The notes under the pieces: generated by a model
The model's input: the letters and a program-made list of their open reading frames with translations, nothing else
Databases searched by the model: none
Told to the model about the DNA's origin: nothing
In this document: positions 33,726 to 43,368 of the stretch, piece after piece
Layout of the letters: every line of letters begins with the position of its first letter
Numbering within the stretch: position 1 is the stretch's first letter
Translations under genes and position numbers: made by a program
NCBI GenBank assembly: GCA_006937955.1
Contig: SSNP01000051.1
Coordinates: 513,085 to 577,084 of the forward strand
Direction: 5' to 3'
From: Pachypanchax playfairii
Lineage: Eukaryota; Chordata; Actinopteri; Cyprinodontiformes; Aplocheilidae
Length of the DNA: 64,000 bases

Positions 33726-36180
33726 GACTTTGGACGTAATGATCCCAGCAAAGAGGGGAAGAAAGAGGTTCTCCCTGACGGGCGTGTCTCTGATCTGGAG
33801 ACAATTTCCAGTCTGTGTGAAGAGAAGCTACAGCCTCCACAGATGAAAGAGGAAGTAGTTTTCCCTGACGTGCTGCTCTCTGGAAATGAGAAATATTCCA
33901 CTCTGGATGAGGATCAACCACAGATTAAAGAGGAGCAGAAGGAGCAGTTCTGTACCCGTCAGGATGGAGAGCAACTGGTACTGGAGGAGGAGATATGAAC
34001 ACCTGTACAGAGACTTCTAATGACGGTGATGGAAGTGGAGAGTCTGTAAAGTAAAGTAACAAACTCAGGAAAGGCCCTGAGGAGAAATCCTAAAGGAAGA
34101 TTCCCAACAGGGCAGCAGCTAACCAGTGCTTCTGTCAACTTTGTGGTAAAAGTCTTTTTAAGTGGAATTTACTGAGACATCTACAAGTTCACTCAGATGA
34201 GCAGCTGTTTGTCTCGAAGCAGTTGTGTAGGCGTGAACTTGGTAACATTGCAAGCTTTAAAACCCTACTCAGTTCACGCGAGGGAGAAGCATCATGTCTG
34301 TGATATTTGTGGGAAACGTTTGTCTTGCTCTTATTTGTTGAAAATTCACATGAGAATACATACAGGTGAGAAACCATGCACCTGTAAAACATGTGGTAGA
34401 AGGTTCAGGGTACCATCCAGTTTCAGATATCACATTAAGAAACATACTGGTGTGAAGCAGTACATCTGCAAAACATGTGGCAAAGGCTACAGTCACAGTC
34501 CGAGTTTAAAAAAACACTAAAAAACAACTCTGTTGAAAGTCCAAACAGCTGCAAAACGTGGCAAAGTGTTGTGCCACCTGCATGACCCTACAGCAAAGCA
34601 GCATTACGTCTGTCGGTTATGCAAGAAGGAATATTCTTGCCAGTCGACTCTGCAGCAACACATGAATGTTCACATGGATGAGAATCCTCATGTCTGTGAA
34701 CTCTGTGGGAAAAGATTTACTCATAATGAAGGTTTCAAATATCACATGAAAAACCGCGTGGGGGGGGGGCGCGTCATGTATGCGAGGTGTGTGGAAAAGA
34801 TTTTATTCATCGCGCAGCGTTGAAGAAGCACCTGCTTAGCCACACAAAGGAGCGATGTCTGTAATGAGTGTGAGAAAAAAATTGTTTCTCCCTCAGAATT
34901 GAACAAGCACTTGAAACAGCATGCGAGAAAGAGACTTAATGCCTGTCAGTTTTGTGGGAAAGAATTTTTTCTTCGCATAAGTTTGGAAAATCACCCGAGA
35001 ATTCACACTGGTGAAAGACCCTTCGTGTGTGGGAAAACATTTGTTTTTCACAATGGTTTAAGAAATCATATGAAATATCACTCCAGTGAGGAACCTTATG
35101 TCTGTCTCTTCTGTGAAAAAAGATTTGCACTGCTCCAAGATTTAAAGAATCACCACAAGACGTGTGTGGGAACAGATGTCTTCTGCTCGGTGGTTTAAGA
35201 ACTCACATGAGAGTCCACCTAAAGAGGCCATTTCATACAAATTTCAGGACTTTGTGGTTATTTCTTAAGTATTAACCAGTAATATGAAACATTGTATATC
35301 TAAAAAACATCAGGAAACACTGATTAACAGAACTTTCAAATTGTCTGCGTTAAAATTCGGGTGGTTCCGGCTCCTTCCGTCAGGCCTCGAGCAGCAGCAG
35401 CTCGTTAATATTCATTATTTGAATATGCTGGACTCTGATTGGCTAACAAACTAGCCCATGAGAGCAAGGTATACTGTTTGAGGAAACACTGATTAACAGA
35501 CCTTTCAATTTGTCTGCGTTAAAATTCGGGTGGTTCCGGCTCCTTCCATCAGGCTGATTCGGCTGCTCATTGTTCGAATTTGCTGGCCTGTGATTGGCTA
35601 ACAAACTAGCCTAGGAGAGCAAAGAATACTGTTTTCTGCCCCGCTGTGCATGGTAACGTCAGATGTTGTGTCTTTCTGTTTGCTACATCTTATGCTAACA
35701 GCTTTTAGCCAGCAGCATGCTAGGCGTGGTTTCAACTGTGGGAGCTGATGAACACTAACGAACAAAGGAGTTGTGATGAAACAGATACAGGCTGTTCAAA
35801 CTCGGGTGTTATCACCACCTGCGTAGTTTGAGAGATTAAAACTGGAAGAGAAGTTATTGACCTGTTTTCACACCCACTATGAAGGTAAGAACACCTGTGG
35901 AGCTAAAATATTCAACAGAAACCTCAGAAAAACCTGTTTTTAATGGAAGGGCCTCTTTAAAGAAGAGCTTTCATAACTGTCAGATATGTGGGAAAGTTTT
36001 ACTCAGTCTGAAGATCTGCAAAGTAACATAATAACTCACAAAGATGATCGACCTGTTTGTAAATATTTAGGACAAGACATTGTTCAGTTTCAGTTTGATG
36101 ACGTGAAATATGTGGCAGAGGTTTAAATTCTTTCTCTGCCTTTCAGAACCACATGTTAACTCACACCATTAAGATATTGT
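33726..36180 (+). pseudogene. C2H2 zinc-finger gene, decayed and split by a MITE
   Basis: A dead relative of the zinc-finger gene at 43369-46338. After a TTTCTTTAG acceptor the acidic exon begins DFGRNDPSKEG and carries LQPPQMKEE and QPQIKEEQKE, then stops at 33996-33998. Finger sequences follow from 34120: CQLCGKS, CDICGKRL, CKTCGRRF, CKTCGKGY (then a stop at about 34520), CRLCKKEY, CELCGKRF, a frameshift in the G-run near 34760, CQFCGKEFF, a finger lacking a cysteine (FVCGKTF) and CLFCEKRF. A MITE (35222-35957) interrupts the last fingers; the sequence resumes NCQICGKV at about 35975. No matching first exon is found. The family acts as nuclear DNA-binding regulators, but this copy cannot. 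Confidence 0.88.
35222..35957 (+). mobile_element. AAGAGG MITE copy C, inserted in the zinc-finger pseudogene
   Basis: Flanked by TA (35220-35221 and 35958-35959). Removing it with one TA leaves an in-frame linker reading MRVHLKKSFHNCQICGK, as expected of neighbouring fingers. The copy is 736 bp because an internal block (GAGGAAACACTGATTAACAG through TTCCGGCTCCTTCC) is duplicated, at about 35305 and 35480. Confidence 0.92.
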
Positions 36181-36258
36181 AGTGATAAAAATGTCTGATC
36201 ATGAGTGAGTGGTACCATGAGCTCAGTTTAATAACAGATCTGATAACCTGGAGACCAG

Positions 36259-37279
36259 GGGTCTCATTTATAAAGCTTGCTTACGCACAAAACGGGGTCG
36301 GAAAACTGCGTAAGCAACTTTCCAGGCACACTTTGGGATTTATAAAAAAAAAACATAGCGGAAAAATGTGCGCAACTTTAAGTTGACTAAGAACCTGGTT
36401 TACACACATTTTGGACATGGAGAGCACCTGCAGTGCTGCTGCTGAGAAGGATAACATTATTTATTCCAGCAGTATTATTGATTGTGATTCATGCGCACAC
36501 AACAACAAATAACCCCCCCCACACACACACACACACACACAGCCCCCGCCCCGACATGTGGATTATCAGCAAGGGGGGAGATTGAGACAGAATGTCATGC
36601 ATCGTTTATAGGACCAACACAGAAGGCATGATTTTTAATTTTTTTACAATTTTTAATTCTTTATGTGTGCCTGAAATGTAAGTCAGGACATCACATATTT
36701 TATGCTGTTCTTCTCACACTTCATTCACCGCACTAATCATGTCCCTCTGTACCTGCAGGACAGGGTCAGTTAGCACCCGGCCACCTCCAGGTGGCCAGGT
36801 GGCCGGGTCCACAGATCTCTCTGAAGAACTCACAGCATTGACTGCTTCAGCAATGCTGTGCCACTCTGTGGATTTTCTCTTATTTGTTATGCCACTGCTG
36901 TGACCTCCAAAAAGCACTTCCTTTTGTTTTTCCACCTCACACACAAGTACCTCAATTTCTGCTTCGATGAAGTGGTGCTTCCTTGATCTTCCTTGATCTA
37001 CGGCGGACAAGCCGACTCATGTATATGCATGAGATCCACGAGGCACTTTCCATTGACCATTTGTGGTAGAAAGTGGGCGTGTTGAGGGCGGGATGTGATC
37101 CAGAAACACCTGAGCACATTTCTAGGTAAAGTGTGATTTATAAAGCAGAGATTGCGTGCAGCTGTGAGTACGCCATGTTTTATAGGTCATAAACTTACTT
37201 GGCGTAAGTAGATTTTTTTTTGCTGAGCTTAAGTACAGTTTTAGTAAAGATTCTACGCAAAGTTTTATAAATGAGACCC
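36259..37279. mobile_element. Harbinger-type transposon with CAG target duplication
   Basis: The inverted ends GGGTCTCATTTATAAA and TTTATAAATGAGACCC are flanked by CAG at 36256-36258 and 37280-37282. A 3-base duplication and these termini are typical of PIF/Harbinger elements. The 1021 bp interior carries a Myb/SANT-like frame on the minus strand but no DDE transposase, so it is a deleted derivative. Confidence 0.9.
36714..37010 (-). CDS. Harbinger Myb/SANT-like DNA-binding protein, truncated
   Basis: In Harbinger elements this accessory protein binds the ends and helps bring the transposase to DNA. The 98-residue frame has the expected KHHFIEAEIEVLVCEVEKQ, GGHSSGITNKRKSTEWHSI and AVNAVSSSERSV segments of the Myb/SANT-like domain. 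After that it diverges to PATWPPGGGRVLTD and ends, lacking the third helix region (KKKW) and the C-terminal coiled part. It is therefore probably an internally deleted, non-functional copy. The frame is nevertheless free of stops. Confidence 0.72.
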   Translation of the reverse strand: MSAVDQGRSRKHHFIEAEIEVLVCEVEKQKEVLFGGHSSGITNKRKSTEWHSIAEAVNAVSSSERSVDPATWPPGGGRVLTDPVLQVQRDMISAVNEV

Positions 37280-37282
37280 CAG

Positions 37283-39690
37283 AACAGTTACTTATGTTTT
37301 CTACTGTTTGCTTTGACCACCAGAGGGCGATCTTTTCACAGTTCATATAAGTAAGAACCCAGAAGATTTAACTGTTTTTTCCATTTACTTAAAAATGAGA
37401 GATTATCAGAGTAAAAAATGTATTTTTTTCATCCATCAGATTAAGCTTCAGTTAGGAAGCAGAACAAACCTGCTGTGCATGTAGGGAATAGTTATAATGA
37501 GTTGGAAATGATCCAGTGAGCATCATAGTCAGATTCTAAGTTTGTTTCTGAATCTAAGTTTTTAGCTTTTTGTTTTTAACAGAACAACCCAATGCAGGTT
37601 ACAACTTCGTAGCAGAGTTTAGCGATTTATATGAGTAAAAACAAGGGCGTGGCCCAAAAACAAACAGCTAAAGCTTCAAACTTCTCAAGAGGAACAACGT
37701 GAGAACAAGAGAAGGAGTGACGAGCTGATAAGTAACTGAGACCTGTCATAATACTGAACTGATTTCAAACAGCCTGCGGTGTTGATCTCCTCCTTTCTGC
37801 CTGATTAACTCTGTTATTGAGGTTTTAATGTTCCCTGAGACTGAAATGGGACACAAAGAACCACGTCTACAGAGAGTTTTGGTCACATTCGGGTTTATAG
37901 CTGTTGAATTTGGCATCTCAGGAATTCGTGGATTGATTTTCTTTATTATTTTTTGCTTTTATGTTGTTCACAGCTTATTTCACTATCTGATATTTTGAAT
38001 ATGTTCATGGCGTGTTTACATCATCATCTGAAGTTAGCCATGTGAGGGCATCTTCTCCTTCCTTTGATGTTTTATCTTTGTGCTTTTTGACTTCCCTTTT
38101 TATTTGTTCATTATACTTAAAAAAGTTGAAAAAGGAAAGGAGTGGATTTGTTTCTGTCTTTAAATGAGTGGATTTTTATAAAGATTTTTTTATGAAGTTT
38201 TAATTCTAACCTGCTCAGCACCTTCAGAGTGACATCAGCCTCCTGACTGAGGGACGTTGTGGTCAGAAATCTTATCTGAGAATTTTATTTTTGTTTATCT
38301 GTCTGTGAGCTGATCGACGTTACCGTAAAGTTCTTGATGTTCAGTTTTGCTGACATCTACAACCTGGTTTCTCTATGTTTTCTCAACTCAATGTTTCTGT
38401 TTTCTGCCTCTTTTATAGTTTAATTTTTATGATTGACGATATTATTTTTGTAGCATATTCAGTATATACAGTATGTTCATGAAATAACATATTCTATATT
38501 TCTGTCTGTTGGATATTCAAAAAATTTTTACCGTCTTTAAGGTCGGGCTGATGGTAGAATCAGGATTTTTTTGGAGGGAAAAGGTGAGAAAATGTTTCAG
38601 GTACTTGTTTATGAAAAGTCAATGTCAATGTTTAATTCAAATGTTTAATTATAATGTTTTTTTCCTTGTCTTTTTAAAATTTAATCAAAGATGAATTCCA
38701 TGAAGGGGCGGAGCCAAGTTAATTTTTCCAGTGAATACTGAATGTGTTGCTCCTCTACATGTTTACATTCATTCATGTTGGTGAGTTTAACACCTTCCAG
38801 GTAAGACAGACTCTTGTTACTGAATGACTGAGTTTAGGTCTTGAATAAGAAAGTTGTTAAATCTTTATATAACTGTTACCTGAGTCATCAGAGAGGTCGT
38901 GACATATTATTCTCTGAAACATTTAGAAGGAAAAAGCATAATCAAGGTATGTTATGATCATGTGATCAACCCAGGAAGCTGTTTTGTTCCCTTCCAGCCG
39001 GCTGACGATACACTTCATGTTAAAATGTTCATTCAGTGTTTTTTAGAGGGAAAAATCTTTTTTATTGAGGCCAGTTTCATGAAACTGTTCATCAGATTTT
39101 AAACATAATGCTGAACCACAAATCAGCAGCCAAATATTTATGATTTCTCTTGTCAGATTCAAGTTATTTCACTTACTAGTGTGGTTTGTTTTGTTTAATG
39201 GGACTCGAACTGTTCCATGTCTGTTCGTATGAACCGAGCTCCTTGGAAACAACATAAAGACATGAGGACTGTTGTAAAGCTTCAGTGATATGTTGAAACC
39301 AGCTGCTTTGTTGTTGGGTGTGATGGAGACTTCAGCATCTTCGTAACGTGGTTTTTCTATATTCGATGGTGAAATTGTTTCTTCTACATGGTAAAGGTTT
39401 ATAGAACACGTGGATTAGTTGTTGTCTGCATCCAGGTCTTTACAGGTAAAACTGATGAGAAGTTTGAGTCTGTGTCACTCTGATACAGTCAGAGTGAAGA
39501 TGATGGTGAAGATGTGTGTGGGGGGATGTTGTGAGTATGTCAGCAGTGACTGCAGACAGCTGGGAAACAAAGAGCAGGTAGATAGATGATTGATTAGCCG
39601 CGGCTGTTTGGGTGACTGAAACTCATTGGCAGCCGTCACTTTGATGAATTACACCTCAGAGAAAAACACACTGCACTCTGATTACAGCCA
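37283..39690. other. Gene-free AT-rich stretch
   Basis: No coding exon or transposon end is recognised. The last part, 39480-39670, is less AT-rich and has a non-repetitive, homeodomain-site-containing look (GATTGATTAGCCGCGG, CACTTTGATGAATTACA). See the findings for the possibility that it is conserved non-coding DNA. Confidence 0.45.
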
Positions 39691-39694
39691 GTGA

Positions 39695-39733
<39 letters not shown>

Positions 39734-40050
39734 CTTGTATTTCTGACCTCCTGAGGACCCGTTTCCTGACTTTTACTATCTTTCTGGGGTCCGAGGGTTC
39801 TTGTGGGGACCGAAGCCTGGTCCCCATGAGGGGGACTCCCCTTTTTAGGGTTAGGGGTTAGGTTTATAGGTATGGTGTGAATAGAGTTTTAGTTAGTCTT
39901 ATGGTTAGTTATAGATCAGTAATGGTTAAGGTTAGGAAAAGGGTTTGGGTTAGGTATAAATCTAGTTACTAAAATCAATGGAAGTCAATGGACGGTCCCC
40001 ATAAGGATACCAAAACACACTTGTGTGTGTGTGTGTGTGTGTGTGTGCAG
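39695..40050 (+). repeat. (GT)n-bounded interspersed repeat, copy 2
   Basis: Nearly identical to 14942-15272 and in the same orientation, with the same boundaries in (GT)n on both sides. Only a handful of single-base differences separate the two, so they are recent copies. Confidence 0.85.
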
Positions 40051-41640
40051 GGTTTGATCGCCTCTGTTAGAGTGTGGATGAACCTGCCTCTGAATGTGTG
40101 GCTTGCTCTCTGAAATTGCTCTGCAGGGACTGTTTTCAGTGGATGTTGCCAGTTTTGTTTTCATGCTAATCCACCATCATGGTCACACACATAAAGTCCT
40201 TGTTTAGTATTCTGCAGGAAGAGGCAGATCATCCCTAGAACTCCAGCTCAAGGTCCTAAACATAGGGTGATTTGTTCATATTTAACACGCTGCGTGACAG
40301 GGTTGTACCTTTTCTCTGTCCCTCAGCTTCACCTGTGACAAGATGCTCTGAATTATTTATCCTGAGAAAGACCAAAATGTGTCTTTGATGTGTTAAGATT
40401 CAGATCATAGGCCTTTTATTAAATAAAACATTTCAAGATCTGAGATAAGGGCGGTTCCACATCAGGATAAAAGCTGTTTTCGTTCAAGGATTCTCATGAA
40501 ATCAACTGATTCTGTGACAAAAACACGTCACTGAGTACGAAAGTTCAAACAGCTCCGCAGCATTTTACAGCAGTAATTTCCTTTTTGTTGTTTTGTTACA
40601 TGGAGAGAGAATTCTGTCACAGACTGATGAAACGTACAGATATTTATCAAGACAATTAGAAACTGCTTGTTTGTAGGAAAACCTGATGTTAGATTTAAAA
40701 TATCTTCAACCAACCCAGTGACCTCATCAGTGGTTTCTAAAGCTGGGGGCGTGGCCTATTTAGGATAATGAAACATTAGGTGGAAGATCCTGTTAGTTTC
40801 CAGTATCATGCTAAACTGAAAATTTAAGGTTAATATTTTTTAAAATCAATTTTTTTAAAGCTAGTAATAGATTCAAACAAGTTTATAAATTTGCACATAA
40901 TTATTGTAAATAAATATCCTCATTGGAATTCTGATAAATGAAACTTTATTTCATGTGTATCATATCAAACACAACAGCTTGTACAACACATTGGTATTTA
41001 CCCCCCCCCCCCCAAAAAAAAGCTCCAAATTAAAGGCAGAAAGTCGGTTTCACAAGAAAAACTAAAGTTTCTCACAATCAAAAAAAAAAACCAAAACTCC
41101 TCCCAACAACATAAAAAATATACTAATTAAAAAAGGAACATTTAACAGGTAAAAAACAGAACAGGATTCACATCTGAAATCTTTTTTTTTTCAATGAGTA
41201 TCAGAACAGAGATACAAAAATAAAAGAAAACGGACATATCTCTAAAGATTACATTTATTTACAAGAGAAAATGTGTTCAGACTTTATCTCGTAAACAGGA
41301 AACAGTTTATTCCTGTTGGTATTTTTGATCAAATTCCTCTAAAACATTTTAAAACTTGTGTTTCATACAGTGTTTAAAAGTCGAATATGGAACGTTTTCA
41401 TAAAAACAATATTTTTATTCCTGACAAAACATCTGAGAGCGTTGCTCAGCGACGGTGTTTACATTCCTTTTGCAACAAATTCCTATCAACACATCACAGA
41501 CACGCCCCCTCAACTGACCTCATCATGTGTGCACGGTATCTGTTCATCCCCCTGCTGGAGTAGTTTTTGTGCTTCCATCCAGTTTTTTCTAACACATAGG
41601 TTTGTGCATGCTTATGTACTGTATATGTATGTATGTATGT
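40051..41640. other. Gene-free interval; possible distal 3' UTR of the minus zinc-finger gene
   Basis: 40080-40230 is repeat-poor. A minus-strand AATAAA (TTTATT on plus) near 40952 could end a long zinc-finger 3' UTR, but intervening transposons make this doubtful. It contains homopolymer C and A runs at 41001-41020. Confidence 0.35.
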
Positions 41641-41649
41641 ATTCTCCTG

Positions 41650-41790
41650 TGTGACCTTGGCTGACCAGAGCAATGTGCGCCGGCCTTAAGGGCGTGGCTG
41701 CCGGGAGAGCGACTGTCAAGCTGTTCTCTGTATCTCCATGTAATTTCCCCCCGTGGGACAATAAAGGCATATCAAATCAAATAATACCTC
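41650..41790 (+). mobile_element. Retroposon 3' tail
   Basis: Ends in CCCGTGGGACAATAAAGGCA followed by TATCAAATCAAATAAT, the typical short-repeat tail of a fish non-LTR retrotransposon. The 5' part is missing. Confidence 0.6.
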
Positions 41791-42240
41791 CACAAAAATA
41801 ACGTATTTCCCTTAAAATTATATTTGAAGTAAAATATAATAAAATATAGATTTGGATGGGAACGACGCTGGTATTATGTTTACATCTACCAGTCAGTAGC
41901 GAGTAGAGTAGCGGGCACCATTGCGGATTGCCTTATATGGTAAATAGTTCGAAGCTGGTACGGTGGGAAATGGCGGAGCCAGTGGTTGAGAAGCTGCTTC
42001 AGAGCCTCAGAGATTTCGTTATCTTTCTCAGAAGAGGAGCAAACAGAGAATATCAAAAGCCAGAAGGAGTTTAGTTGACGCTACAATAAATAGACTTAAA
42101 TAAAACATTTTCACTGCATCAAAACGCATGTGGAAATAACAAACCTGACATCCTGATGGCTGGAAACCTTGTTCTGTTGTTGCAACAACAACATCCACAC
42201 ACTAGATGTCACTGCTTCATGTTCCATATTCAACCTTTAA
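41791..42240. mobile_element. Degraded relative of the TTAAAGGTGG element
   Basis: Ends TTCCATATTCAACCTTTAA, two bases different from the terminus at 30998-31016. It shares an interior with 30760-30970 in inverse (TTTACATCTACCAG, GCGGGCACCATT). The left end is replaced by the retroposon tail. Confidence 0.65.
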
Positions 42241-42562
42241 CTAGCAGTAAGAAAATGTAAAACCAGCTTGAATGGTTGTGTGTAAAGAGCAGAATAGAGT
42301 ATTCCCTATTAAAATTCATAAGAAACATAATAATCACAAAGACACCAAAAATATTTTATGATAAGTTGACTTTTTTTCGGAAAGTGAACAGCATTCAACT
42401 CTCAAAACTGCTGAGGGACGGTTTTTGTTGCCTGCATGTAGAACTAATCTGATTAAAAGCTTAGTACTTTATAGCGCAATGGTGGCATGGAACTGGTTAC
42501 CAGGGTTTTAATTGTACAGAAACATAGGATGAGATTTTATATATATATATATATATATATAT

Positions 42563-43092
42563 TAGGGCCGGGACTTTAACGCATTAATTAAGATTAATTA
42601 ATTACACAAAAATAACGCGTTAATTTTTTTAACGCATTTTAATCGCACTTATTTAAGCACCGCAGAACATCTCTCATGAGTTTCAGCAGACCGATTATAC
42701 TGGCGCACCTACCAGCGTTCATTATTTAGGACAACAACAAACCACAGTGAGCATGAATGAAGAAGCGACCGCTTTGATTGTTATAAAAAAAACAACTGGA
42801 TGGAAGCGTGTTAAACATATAGCAGCAAGCGTGGACGTTAGCCCGACTCCGAGTACAAGTGTAGACATTTTCTACACTTAATGCACTGGTCTGTTGGACT
42901 TGGTTGAACAAAAATAAACAATATTTTGTTGCTTATGTGTATTCAGTCATGATTCAATGGTATACTAAAAATCCGTTTGAAAAAAATTCTCACTTTTCTC
43001 TGGTCAAATATTTATATGCGATTAATTTTGATTAATTAATTACAAAGCCTCTAATTAATTAGATTAAAAATTTTAATCGAGTCCCGGCCCTA
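42563..43092. mobile_element. hAT non-autonomous element in an (AT)n tract
   Basis: TAGGGCCGGGACTTTAACGC at the left and GAGTCCCGGCCCTA at the right, with AATTAATTA-rich sub-ends. It is flanked by ATATATAT on both sides. This is consistent with an 8-base hAT target duplication, although the surrounding (AT)n makes the exact duplication uninformative. Length 530 bp. Confidence 0.88.
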
Positions 43093-43289
43093 ATATATAT
43101 ATATATAGTTGATACTGGAAACTGAATTTAACATTAGTAATAATTTAGTTGTTGCCTGATTGTTTTGTCTTTTTTTGTAAAATAGTTGATTAATTATTTT
43201 TTGTATGGTATTGTAAGTGTGAATGCTGTATGTGCATCCTAGGTTTGTCTGCTTTCTTATCAAGAGTTGATTCATTATGTATGTTTAGT

Positions 43290-43362
43290 TGATGAAGTCA
43301 AGACCGCAGGAAGAATAGCAACTGTGTTAGCTGTAGCTAACAGGGATCTTAATAAAAACAAG
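43290..43362 (+). mobile_element. LINE 3' tail next to the zinc-finger stop codon
   Basis: GACCGCAGGAAGAATAGC, GTTAGCTGTAGCTAACAGGG, ATCTTAATAAAAAC resembles the conserved 3' end of fish LINEs (AGGAAGAATAGC...GGGATCCTAATAAA). It ends within ten bases of the stop codon of the minus-strand zinc-finger gene, so that gene's 3' UTR starts inside it. Confidence 0.6.
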
Positions 43363-43368
43363 CTTGTT

